A stretch of 16,065 bases of DNA, from positions 1 to 16,065 of the forward strand of contig DAOVQG010000074.1 in NCBI GenBank assembly GCA_030628805.1. Reading direction: 5' to 3'. Positions 6,475 through 13,513 of the stretch are shown here, piece by piece. The position numbers and the translations under genes are program-made. How positions within the stretch are numbered: the first letter of the stretch is position 1; each line of letters opens with the position of its first letter. The stretch comes from JAGMDK01 sp023128695 (GTDB taxonomy: Bacteria; Planctomycetota; Phycisphaerae; UBA1845; Fen-1342). The notes under the pieces were generated by a model, which did no database searches, had not been told where the DNA came from, and worked only from the letters and a program-made list of their open reading frames with translations.

Positions 6475-7041
6475 CTACCCCGAGCTCCCGGCACGTGGAC
6501 GCGCGGGGGATATAGCATCAATGAACTCTATGAGCCGGGAAAGATCATAACTAAGTCCGAGTTCTACTTCCTCTTTTGTGTGGTTGTTAAGGAAGTACAC
6601 ACTGCATGAAGATGGCGCTTCGACCTCCACCTCCAAATCAATGCCATGCTCATGCCATTCAAATTGGATTCCCCCTGACCGTGTCGGTACGAATGAAGGA
6701 GCGGGCGTGTTCGGGCGTATTATATCTAGCACGAGTCGAAGAGACTCGACAACGCAGCGTGGATCAATCGCATTCGCCCCATAGCTGTCCCAGTTCTCTG
6801 GGAGCTGCAAGAAGCGGGTCATCTGATCTAAGGCTCGACCGAACCAGGTCGGTGGGGCGCCCTCGATCTCTATTTCCAGACAATCATTCGTTAATCGGGC
6901 ATTTAAGACACGACAACGGCTTTGATCATTTGAAAGCAGCTCACGCGGTAGTAAGGTCCGGTCGCCCGGATGGCGAGTATACTCGGTCCCGGTGAGATAT
7001 TCGCGGATGGTATGTTCTGTTGGCGCGCTAGCGATGGACAT
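6475..7041 (-). CDS. Uncharacterised 188-residue protein, second gene of the cassette
   Basis: I do not recognise a named family. The ATG at 7041 is supported by GGGGAAG 6 bases upstream, placed inside the end of the TIGR04255 gene; the two genes overlap by 14 bases. The protein looks soluble. Two blocks stand out: LPENWDSYGANAIDP (about residues 80-94), and SGGIQFEWHEHGIDLEVEVE (about 122-141), where alternating acidic and hydrophobic residues suggest adjacent beta-strands. I have an impression that WDSYGA and GGIQLEWH blocks recur together in hypothetical proteins elsewhere; that is recall, not a search. The overlap and 6-base gap on either side make it the central gene of a three-gene operon. 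Confidence 0.8.
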   Translation of the reverse strand: MSIASAPTEHTIREYLTGTEYTRHPGDRTLLPRELLSNDQSRCRVLNARLTNDCLEIEIEGAPPTWFGRALDQMTRFLQLPENWDSYGANAIDPRCVVESLRLVLDIIRPNTPAPSFVPTRSGGIQFEWHEHGIDLEVEVEAPSSCSVYFLNNHTKEEVELGLSYDLSRLIEFIDAISPARPRAGSSG

Positions 7042-7873
7042 CAGTTCTTCCCCAGATTGCGTGCATTTCGGGCTCAGTTATCGACGCAAATCCGCGCACC
7101 ACCCACTCGCGGCCAAGATCCAACGTGCTGAAAACACCATTCAGGCCACTTTCAGTCAGTCGGCCGCGTGCCGTCAGTTTAAGGATCAGAATTGGTTTGT
7201 CGTCAGCCGCGCGGCAGGCGGGCTCGGCAGACACGTGCAGACGCCCCAGTGGCGTACCATCGGGAGCGGGGATGACGTAGTCAATCACTATCCGAGCATC
7301 CTCGGGGCTGCTGAGAAACGTATCGCTATACTGGTGCGTGAGTACGGTAAATATTTTGTCGAGCTGGCCATGATTCTCCCAACCAGCCCCTGAAAGAATG
7401 TGGTTGACGTAAGTAACTTCACACTGATTGGGTTTGAACTGACCCAGACGCTCAGACGACAAGAACTCGTGAAAAACCTCCAGTTCACGCTTGAATGTTT
7501 CACGGACATGTTTGTACCGGGGGTACGCTTGACTTGTATCAGCCTTTCTCCAGTTGTGCACGAAACGATCACTTTGCACCTGGATCAGCTCAGTTCCTTC
7601 TTCATTCAAGAACCAGCAGCGTGCCGATGGAGGCTTCGTCAAAATCCTCAGTCGCGGTGCCGACGAGGGTGATCCTCGCACACCGAATTGCTCAAAGCTC
7701 GGATCGAGAGGTGGATGCTCCTCCACTTTCGGAAACCGGTCACGGAACTGCGACCATAGTAGTCCGAGCTGCACGGCGCCAAGATCAGCCAGAGCATCAA
7801 ATTGGACCGATAATGCAACCTCTACGACAGGTGGTTTCGTGAAATCCGGCAAGGTGGAGCGTTGCTTGCTCAT
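7028..7873 (-). CDS. TIGR04255 family protein, first gene of the cassette
   Basis: The product has 281 residues from ATG 7873, chosen because GGAGAGG (7884-7890) lies 10 bases upstream. The frame continues to 7960, but that extension is A+T-rich leader. Landmarks of the TIGR04255 family are visible: FTKPPVVEVALSVQF at residues 11-25, a GLLWSQFRDRFP segment, the NEEGTELIQVQSDRFVHNWR block (about 90-109), YPRYKHV, and CEVTYVNHI. The family is, to my knowledge, sporadically distributed and of unknown function. No catalytic triad, transmembrane segment or nucleotide-binding loop is apparent. It leads a compact minus-strand operon, overlapping the next gene by 14 bases. Composition and isolation from neighbouring pathways suggest horizontal acquisition, but no integrase or attachment repeats are visible. 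Confidence 0.88.
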   Translation of the reverse strand: MSKQRSTLPDFTKPPVVEVALSVQFDALADLGAVQLGLLWSQFRDRFPKVEEHPPLDPSFEQFGVRGSPSSAPRLRILTKPPSARCWFLNEEGTELIQVQSDRFVHNWRKADTSQAYPRYKHVRETFKRELEVFHEFLSSERLGQFKPNQCEVTYVNHILSGAGWENHGQLDKIFTVLTHQYSDTFLSSPEDARIVIDYVIPAPDGTPLGRLHVSAEPACRAADDKPILILKLTARGRLTESGLNGVFSTLDLGREWVVRGFASITEPEMHAIWGRTDVHR

Positions 7874-8086
7874 AAACCGAGGACCTCTCCGAGTAGGCGA
7901 CTCGCATTTTCTGACGCTCTCGTAGTATTCTCTACTCGTATCGACACTCGTCAAGCGCAAGGGCGTGAATTGATTGTTTTACGAGCGCTTTCACTCCTGG
8001 AATACGTCCATACAATTCGGATTTTGCTCGATGCTTCTGCTAGAAGATATTTGAATGGTAATGGTGACGCGAGTCATTACAATACG
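7874..8086. other. Divergent A+T-richer intergenic region
   Basis: This separates the minus-strand cassette from the plus-strand Bat cluster and should hold both promoters. It is much richer in A+T than the genes to its right. A possible minus-strand promoter lies at 7925-7954. On the plus strand TTGCTC, 17 bases, then ATATTT around 8024-8052 is a weak candidate. Nothing here resembles a remnant of a moxR gene. Confidence 0.45.
7925..7954 (-). promoter_or_regulatory. Weak candidate promoter for the cassette
   Basis: On the minus strand TTGACG (7949-7954) and GAATAC (7925-7930) are 18 bases apart. The -35 is good; the -10 is poor. Initiation near 7918 would put the ATG at 7960 upstream of the transcript and favour 7873 as the start. 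Confidence 0.25.
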
Positions 8087-8962
8087 ATGATCCCAGCCGA
8101 GATTCTTAAAAAAGTCCGCCGCATCCAGATCATCACCTCGGCGATGGTCAACGACATCTTCGCCGGGCAGTATCACTCCGCCTTCAAGGGCCGCGGGATG
8201 GAGTTCGAGGAGGTGCGCGAGTATCAGCCGGGTGACGACGTCCGTACGATCGACTGGAACGTGACCGCCCGCACCGGCCGGCCATTCGTCAAGAACTACC
8301 GCGAGGAACGCGAGCTGACGGTCGTCCTGCTCGTCGACGTCAGCGCCTCACAAGACTTTGGCACCCGCGACCAGCTCAAGAGCGAACTCGTCGCCGAACT
8401 CGGGGCCACACTGGCGTTCTCCGCCATCCAGAACAACGACAAGGTCGGGCTGATCCTGTTCACCGACCGTATCGAGCGTTTCGTCCCGGCCCGCAAAGGC
8501 CTGCGGCACGTGCTGCGCGTGGTGCGTGAGCTGCTGTACCACCAGCCGGCCGGCCGCCGAACCGACGTCGCCGCCGCGCTCGAGTACCTCAACCGCGTGC
8601 ATCGCCGCCGGGCGGTGGTTTTTTTGATCAGTGACTTTCAGTCGCCCACGTTCCAGGGGCCGCTGCGGGTAGTCCGGCATCGGCACGATCTGATCCCGGT
8701 CCTGGTGCGTGACGAGCGGGAGGCCGCGTTGCCGCCGGTGCGCTATCTGGATTTGTTCGACCCGGAGACGGGCGAGCAACTGCTGGTGGACACCAGCTCG
8801 CGAGCATTTCGTCGGCGGTTCGCGCGGCTCGCCGAGCAACGTCGCGCGGAGCTGATGTCCGAGTTCCGCAAGCTGCGGATTGATATGTTGGAGGTCAACA
8901 CCGGGGCGTCGTTCGTGGAACCACTGACGACCTTCTTCCGCCGGCGGGGGCGCAGGCGATGA
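8087..8962 (+). CDS. DUF58 domain protein, first member of the Bat cluster
   Basis: The product has 291 residues. The start at 8087 (MIPAEILKKVRRI) matches the family N-terminus; earlier in-frame codons cross the A+T-rich leader. The DUF58 signature REYQPGDDVRTIDWNVTAR occupies about residues 44-62. A von Willebrand-like half follows, with DVSAS (D84, S86, S88), GRRTDVAAAL and FLISDF supplying the pieces of a metal-ion-dependent adhesion site. It is probably cytosolic. Relatives are encoded beside MoxR AAA+ ATPases and BatA/BatB and are thought to act with MoxR as chaperone-like partners. Here no moxR precedes it. Its stop overlaps an ATG at 8959, though the next protein probably starts at 9124. 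Confidence 0.93.
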   Translation: MIPAEILKKVRRIQIITSAMVNDIFAGQYHSAFKGRGMEFEEVREYQPGDDVRTIDWNVTARTGRPFVKNYREERELTVVLLVDVSASQDFGTRDQLKSELVAELGATLAFSAIQNNDKVGLILFTDRIERFVPARKGLRHVLRVVRELLYHQPAGRRTDVAAALEYLNRVHRRRAVVFLISDFQSPTFQGPLRVVRHRHDLIPVLVRDEREAALPPVRYLDLFDPETGEQLLVDTSSRAFRRRFARLAEQRRAELMSEFRKLRIDMLEVNTGASFVEPLTTFFRRRGRRR

Positions 8963-9042
8963 GGTGCTGGAAGCCGTCATTCCGACCGTGTCTCTTTTCA
9001 GGGGACGACCGGGTGGCCCAGCGCTTTAGCACGCAAGAGAAC

Positions 9043-9093
9043 GGGAGGGCGAAGCTCCCGCTGAGCCAGGCTCGGCAGGAGCCTCGCCCTCCC
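9043..9093. repeat. GC-rich palindrome, 25-base arms
   Basis: The arms at 9043-9067 and 9069-9093 are inverted complements at 22 of 25 positions with one base between, so the DNA could extrude a near-perfect cruciform. The outer ends read GGGAGGGCGA and TCGCCCTCCC. It lies between the DUF58 stop and the lipoprotein signal peptide. A decayed copy lies at 160-207. From memory, this family is abundant in planctomycetes, where it is often mistranslated as peptides such as GEAPAEP. Confidence 0.82.
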
Positions 9094-9123
9094 AGGCAGC
9101 GCCACCGAATCGCGCACGGCCAC

Positions 9124-10218
9124 ATGGTGCCCTCCCTATTGCTATTCCCCCTACTGTTGTTCCCGCTACTGTTGCTCAGCGGTTGTCGTCGGCAACCGAT
9201 TCCTGAACCGGAGCTTGTCCGCGACATCGTCGAACGCGGTCCGCTCAAGTTCACCGTTGAGGCCGGTCCGCTTGAAGCCCAAGTCGGCGATTCCCTGACT
9301 GTAACTCTCACGGTCGAAACGCCGACCGGATACTCCGTCTCGTTCCCAACCGAGGAAGCCTTCGGCGATCTCGACGCGCGCGCGATCGACGCCCCCAACC
9401 CACGCCCGACGTCGACCGGCATGCTTTGGCGACGGGATTACGCTTTCGAGCCGCTCTTCTCCGGCCTGCTCGAAATCCCCCCGCTGACGGTGCGATATGC
9501 CCCTCCGGAAACCAGTACTCAGCCGCTCGGTCGGCACGGGGGCCGGCCGCTACGGCACTCGCTCGAACACGAGTTGGTGAGCAACGCGATCCAGCTCGAA
9601 GTCCGCTCCGCCCTGACCGAGAGCGACAGCCCGGATCGCCCCCGCGATATCACCGGCACGCTGCTGACGCCGAAACCACCACGATCGGCGTGGCATTGGG
9701 CCGTGCTTGCCGCTGCGAACGCCGGCGCCTTTATGGTCGCCATGCTGATTTATCGAACTCTGCGCCGGCGTGCGCTGCGACCGCCGCCGCCGATTCTGCC
9801 GGAGGTCTGGGCGTTGCGCGCGCTGGAGGAGTTGGCGGCCGGCACTTGGCTGGAGCAGGGCCGTAAGCGCGAGTATTACTATCGGCTGACTGAAATCGTC
9901 CGTAGTTACATCGAACGGAAATTCTCGCTGGCGGCCCCAGAGATGACGACCGAGGAATTCCTGGCTGCATTGGCGCGCGACCAGCGGGCTCTGCCTTACG
10001 ACGCCGATCGGTTGCGGCTTTTTCTGGAGGCTTGTGACATCGTGAAATACGCGGCCGGCAGTGCCCGTCGCGAAGACGCCGAAGCCGCTCTAGCCATGGC
10101 ACGGGCTTTCGTACACGCCACCGCGGCCAGTAGCGTCAGGCCTCCGAGTCCGACGAGCAGTAGCGTTGCCCCTCCGAGTCCGACGTCTTCCACCCCTCCG
10201 GGAGGGCAGGCCGCATGA
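9124..10218 (+). CDS. BatD/DUF4381-like membrane lipoprotein
   Basis: The product has 364 residues from ATG 9124, chosen because it begins a lipoprotein signal peptide ending LLSGC (C21 as the lipidated cysteine). The frame also opens at 8959, overlapping the DUF58 stop as ATGA, but that version would translate the palindrome at 9043-9093. Residues 40-125 form a beta-rich extracytoplasmic domain similar to BatD (FTVEAGPLEAQVGDSLTVTL). A membrane segment lies at 191-211. The cytoplasmic part (about 225-350), with YYYRLTEIVRSYIERKF and FLEACDIVKYA, resembles DUF4381. The last 20 codons are a translated 30-base repeat. It is probably a bridge between outer partners and the cytoplasmic MoxR/DUF58 machinery. 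Its stop overlaps the next start. Confidence 0.83.
   Translation: MVPSLLLFPLLLFPLLLLSGCRRQPIPEPELVRDIVERGPLKFTVEAGPLEAQVGDSLTVTLTVETPTGYSVSFPTEEAFGDLDARAIDAPNPRPTSTGMLWRRDYAFEPLFSGLLEIPPLTVRYAPPETSTQPLGRHGGRPLRHSLEHELVSNAIQLEVRSALTESDSPDRPRDITGTLLTPKPPRSAWHWAVLAAANAGAFMVAMLIYRTLRRRALRPPPPILPEVWALRALEELAAGTWLEQGRKREYYYRLTEIVRSYIERKFSLAAPEMTTEEFLAALARDQRALPYDADRLRLFLEACDIVKYAAGSARREDAEAALAMARAFVHATAASSVRPPSPTSSSVAPPSPTSSTPPGGQAA
9136..9177 (+). repeat. Period-15 repeat building the lipoprotein signal peptide
   Basis: Units at 9136-9150, 9151-9165 and a partial 9166-9177 follow the pattern CTAYTGYTRTTCCC. Translated, they give LLLFP-LLLFP-LLLL, the hydrophobic core of the signal peptide. The unit is a multiple of three, so copy changes would keep the reading frame and alter only core length. 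Confidence 0.65.
10128..10187 (+). repeat. Tandem 30-base repeat at the 3' end of the lipoprotein gene
   Basis: Units at 10128-10157 and 10158-10187 agree at 24 of 30 positions and share CCTCCGAGTCCGACG. They encode SSVRPPSPTS and SSVAPPSPTS, giving the protein a Pro/Ser tail. A short palindrome, CCCTCCGGGAGGG, follows at about 10194-10206. The family domain probably ends before the repeat. Confidence 0.7.
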
Positions 10219-11300
10219 CGCCCACACATCTGCCTCTGTCTCCGGATTGGCTGTGGTGGCCCTTCCCCTGGGTCTGGGCATTGCTGCTACTGTTGCTCGT
10301 GCCGGCATTATTGCTGCTCTGGCGGCATCCACGCCGCCGGTCGGTCATCCGTTTTTCGAGCCTACATGCCGTGCGGACCGCCGGCGGGACACCGCGGCGG
10401 CATCTACGCCTGATCCTGCCGATCCTGCGGACCGCCGCTCTAGTTTGCTTGATCGTTGCCGCCGCCCGCCCCCAGACGCCGAACGAATCGCGGCGGGTCC
10501 TGGTCGAGGGCATCGCGATTCAGATGGTGCTGGACATTTCCACCAGCATGAATGATTTGGACCTTTCGCCACGGAGCCAGCGTTGGACGCGGCTGGACGT
10601 GGTGAAGGACGTCTTTCGGCGTTTCGTCGTTGGTGACGACAACCTGCCGGGCCGACCCAACGATCTGATCGGCATGATCCGTTTCGCCAGGTACGCCGAC
10701 AGCGTATGTCCCCTGACGCTTGATCGCGACGCCTTGCTGGACGTGCTCGACGACACGCACTTGATCTGGTGGGTGGATTCATCCGGCCGCTTGCGTGGCA
10801 ACCGGGATGAAGACGGCACCGCCATCGGCGACGCCCTGGCCCTGGCGGTCGAACGCCTTAAGGACCTCAAACGCACGACCGGCTCCGGCGACCAGCTCAT
10901 CATCACCAGCCGCGCGGTCATCCTGCTCAGCGACGGCGAGAATAACCAGGGCATGATCACTCCAACGCAGGCCGGTGAGCTCGCCGCCACCTTCGGCATC
11001 AAGGTCTACACCATTCTGGCCGGCACGGGCGAGCACGTTGGCTGGGGACGCCGCCGACCGGTGAACGATCGCGAGCTACGACACATCGCCGAGGTCACCG
11101 GCGGCAAGCACTACCGGGCCAGAGACCGTGCCGCGCTCGAGGAGATCTACGCCGAAATCGACCGGCTCGAACGCACCAAGACCGAGGAACACCGTTTCGT
11201 GGAGTGGGGCGAGCTGGCGTGGCCCTGGCTGATGGCGGCTTTCGTGTGCCTGGGCATGCAGACGCTGCTGGACGCCACGCTGTTGAGGAAGATTCCGTGA
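10215..11300 (+). CDS. BatA-like von Willebrand factor A membrane protein
   Basis: The product has 361 residues. The start overlaps the previous stop as ATGA. Two N-terminal membrane segments (about 14-36 and 66-85) are followed by an extracytoplasmic vWA domain with a complete metal site: DISTS (D107, S109, S111), T202 in EDGTAIGDAL, and D240 in LLSDGEN. A further hydrophobic segment near 333-354 closes the protein. This arrangement is typical of BatA (Bacteroides aerotolerance type) proteins, which pair with BatB. A loop around 180-200, including IWWVDSSGRLRGNRDEDG, is somewhat longer than in many relatives. The downstream partner is separated by a repeat-filled gap of 167 bases, the only wide break inside the cluster apart from the palindrome. 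Confidence 0.92.
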   Translation: MTPTHLPLSPDWLWWPFPWVWALLLLLLVPALLLLWRHPRRRSVIRFSSLHAVRTAGGTPRRHLRLILPILRTAALVCLIVAAARPQTPNESRRVLVEGIAIQMVLDISTSMNDLDLSPRSQRWTRLDVVKDVFRRFVVGDDNLPGRPNDLIGMIRFARYADSVCPLTLDRDALLDVLDDTHLIWWVDSSGRLRGNRDEDGTAIGDALALAVERLKDLKRTTGSGDQLIITSRAVILLSDGENNQGMITPTQAGELAATFGIKVYTILAGTGEHVGWGRRRPVNDRELRHIAEVTGGKHYRARDRAALEEIYAEIDRLERTKTEEHRFVEWGELAWPWLMAAFVCLGMQTLLDATLLRKIP

Positions 11301-11303
11301 TTC

Positions 11304-11443
11304 GATTGACGATTGACGGTTTACGATTGACGATTGACGTGCATGGAGCCAACAGCCCCAGCGCGACTCATAGCCCGTCTCCCAATCGTCAAACGTCAAA
11401 CGTCAATCTGCAATCTGCAATCGTCAATCGTCAATCGTCAATC
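11304..11443. repeat. Facing arrays of a period-7 repeat
   Basis: The left arm (11304-11339) has five heptamers: GATTGAC twice, GGTTTAC, then GATTGAC twice. The right arm (11383-11443) has eight units of the inverted complement GTCAATC or one- to two-base variants (GTCAAAC, TGCAATC). A 43-base unique core (11340-11382) lies between. As RNA the arms could pair into a long hairpin. The element fills the gap between the BatA-like and BatB-like genes. The left arm also contains repeated TTGACG strings that resemble -35 boxes. Confidence 0.85.
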
Positions 11444-11467
11444 AACAAGACTGTGGAGTCATAGGCT

Positions 11468-12532
11468 GTGCAGGACGTGCAATTTGACGATCTCCGCTGG
11501 CTGCATTTGCTGTGGGTTGTCGTAGCCATCGCGGCCGTCGGGCTGTACGGCATCTGGCAGCGTCGCCGAGCCTTACGGCGCTTTGCCGCCGTGGGCCTTC
11601 TGCCGCGTCTGACGCCCGGCACCGGCTGGATGCGACCGGTGCTGCGACTGTCGTTGATTGCAGTTAGTCTAATAGCTCTTGTCGCCGCTCTCATCGGCCC
11701 CCGCTGGGGAGAGCAGACGCAGCACCTGGTACGGCGGAACATCGACGTTATCGTGCTGCTCGACGTCTCACGCTCGATGCTGGCACGCGACATCGCCCCC
11801 AATCGTCTCGAACGCGCCAAGCTGGCCATCCGCGACGACCTGCTGCCCGCGCTCGGCGGCGACCGCATTGGCCTGATAACCTTCGCCGGCGTGCCATCTC
11901 CGGCCTGCCCGCTGACCACCGATTACGGGTTCTACCGCCTGGCCCTCGACGACGTCTCCATCCAGAGTTCGCCCCGCGGCGGCACGTTGATCGGCGACGC
12001 CATCCGCAAGGCCGACGATCTGTTCGCGGACGAGATCGACACCCACAAGGTGATCATCCTCATCACCGACGGCGAGGACCAGGAGAGCTTCCCGGTCGAG
12101 GCCGCCGCCGGCGTGTGGAAGGACCAGCAGGCCTCCATCATCGCCTTGGCCCTGGGCGATCCCGAACAAGGGGCCCGCATCCCGCTGCCGGGCCGGCGCG
12201 GCGAAACCTACCTCAAATACGACAGCGAGTTCGTCTGGAGCAAGGCGGACTTCACCGCCCTGGAGCAAATCGCCGGCGTGTCCAACAAGGGCGTGTTCGT
12301 TCCCGTTGGAACCAGCAACTTCGACCTCGGCGAAATCTACGGCAAGGTCGCGCAGGTGATTCGCTACGAGGAGGAAACCGAGGAGCAAGCCGTTCGCCAG
12401 CCGTCACGCTATCATCCATTTGCGCTCGTGGCGTTGCTGCTGGTGTTGTTGGATTCGTTTCTCCGCGACGGCCCGCGCCGCGTCGCCGAGGTTGGCAATA
12501 TGGCTCAAGTTCAACGTGAGGAAGCCGCATGA
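11468..12532 (+). CDS. BatB-like von Willebrand factor A membrane protein
   Basis: The product has 354 residues. Translation begins at GTG 11468: GGAG lies 9 bases upstream, and an in-frame TAG at 11462-11464 rules out earlier starts. Membrane segments lie at about 12-29 and 57-76. The vWA domain that follows has DVSRS (D99, S101, S103), T173 in RGGTLIGDAI, and D201 in LITDGED. A last hydrophobic stretch, FALVALLLVLLDSFL, ends the core. BatA and BatB proteins are thought to form a membrane complex with TPR partners. The heptamer array immediately upstream makes coupling to the BatA gene unlikely. The stop overlaps the next ATG (12529-12532). Confidence 0.93.
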   Translation: MQDVQFDDLRWLHLLWVVVAIAAVGLYGIWQRRRALRRFAAVGLLPRLTPGTGWMRPVLRLSLIAVSLIALVAALIGPRWGEQTQHLVRRNIDVIVLLDVSRSMLARDIAPNRLERAKLAIRDDLLPALGGDRIGLITFAGVPSPACPLTTDYGFYRLALDDVSIQSSPRGGTLIGDAIRKADDLFADEIDTHKVIILITDGEDQESFPVEAAAGVWKDQQASIIALALGDPEQGARIPLPGRRGETYLKYDSEFVWSKADFTALEQIAGVSNKGVFVPVGTSNFDLGEIYGKVAQVIRYEEETEEQAVRQPSRYHPFALVALLLVLLDSFLRDGPRRVAEVGNMAQVQREEAA

Positions 12533-13485
12533 GACGTCCTTCCGAGCCCGAGGCGCAAGCGAGGGAGACATGGAGTCGGGTGGCCCTCTGGCTGGCAACC
12601 TGTATTGCGGTCTTCGGAACGCTACCGTCAATCGCCCTTGCCGATACGCCGCGCGACCTGATCCAGCAGGGCAACGAGCATTACGCCACCGGTCGTTACC
12701 AGGAGGCGCTGGACAGCTATGAATTGGCGGTTTCAGCAGATGAGACAATGACGTCTCCCGCCCTCTTGCACAACCAAGCCGCCGCCAATTTCAAGCTCGA
12801 CCAGATTGACGAAGCCCGCGAAATATGGTCCCGCGTCAAATCCCTGGGCGACGCGTCGTTCGAGGCCCGCACCAGCTACAACCTTGGTAATTGCGACTAC
12901 GCTCAGGCCTTGAATGTAGCGGCCGGGCTCCGTACCGGCCGAGATGAGATGGATCCGCAACAGGCATTGGAACGGCTCGATGAAGCCTCCGAGCTGTACC
13001 GCGACGCCCTGCGGCTCGATCCGACGCTGACCGACGCCCGCGCGAACCTCGAGCTGACCCACCTGCTCAAAAAACAGCTCGAGCAGCAACTCCAACAACA
13101 GCAGCAACAGCAGGGTCAACAGGGCGAGCAGGAGAAACAGGACCAAGACAAGCAACCCGCAAGCCAGCCGTCGGAATCGCAAGACAACCAGCAATCCGAA
13201 CAATCAGAGCAGGGCGACTCGTCACAAAACCAGCCCGACGAAGAGGGTGAAGAAGAAGAACAAGAGGAAAAACAGCAAGCGCAAGCCGAATCACAGCCGA
13301 CGCCCGCCGAGTCCCAGCCCACCGGCAGCGAGCAGGAAGCGGACCAGCCGGCCACGCCCATCCACCTGACGCCCGCCCAGGCCGAGCGGCTTTTGCAAAT
13401 GGTCCGCGATGCTGAAAAAGCTCGGCGGGAGATGCTCGCCCGGCAGCGCGCCGCCCGCCACAAACCGGTCGAGCGCGACTGGTAA
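12529..13485 (+). CDS. BatC-like TPR protein with Gln-rich region
   Basis: The product has 318 residues. The start overlaps the previous stop (ATGA) and GAGGAA lies 5 bases upstream. A signal peptide with an unusually long N-region ends at ALA38. Residues 5-12 (SEPEAQAR) come from a repeat inserted after the start codon. An alternative GTG 18 codons in (12580) would give a normal signal peptide. Two or three TPR units cover about 41-175 (GNEHYATGRYQEALDSYELA; YRDALRLDPTLTDARANLEL). Residues 182-280 are Gln/Glu/Ser-rich and disordered. The C-terminus ends PVERDW, like the PVEKDW end common in Bat TPR proteins. It is probably a periplasmic scaffold for the BatA/BatB pair. No BatD follows; the next gene is convergent. 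Confidence 0.9.
   Translation: MRRPSEPEAQARETWSRVALWLATCIAVFGTLPSIALADTPRDLIQQGNEHYATGRYQEALDSYELAVSADETMTSPALLHNQAAANFKLDQIDEAREIWSRVKSLGDASFEARTSYNLGNCDYAQALNVAAGLRTGRDEMDPQQALERLDEASELYRDALRLDPTLTDARANLELTHLLKKQLEQQLQQQQQQQGQQGEQEKQDQDKQPASQPSESQDNQQSEQSEQGDSSQNQPDEEGEEEEQEEKQQAQAESQPTPAESQPTGSEQEADQPATPIHLTPAQAERLLQMVRDAEKARREMLARQRAARHKPVERDW
12541..12567. repeat. Dispersed repeat translated in the BatC N-terminus
   Basis: The core is CCCGAGGCGCAAGCGAGGG. It lies four codons after the ATG and is read as SEPEAQARE. From memory, SEPEAQA strings appear near the start of many planctomycete proteins, which would mean this element repeatedly lands at gene 5' ends. Only one copy is present in this window, so the family assignment rests on recall. 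Confidence 0.5.
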
Positions 13486-13513
13486 CCGCGCGGCTGACAC
13501 GGTCCGGTTAGTG

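Noticed and set aside
8959..9123. N-terminal extension of the BatD-like gene from ATG 8959
   Set aside because: It would translate the dispersed palindrome ahead of a lipoprotein signal peptide. The ATGA overlap keeps it possible, but 9124 is better.
11304..11443. CRISPR array or replication iterons
   Set aside because: Units are 7 bases without spacers, so not CRISPR. No replication gene is nearby, and facing arms around a core inside an operon do not resemble an origin.
13486..13513. Bidirectional terminator between batC and the dehydratase gene
   Set aside because: Only a five-pair AACCG/CGGTT stem is visible and there is no T-tract on either strand.
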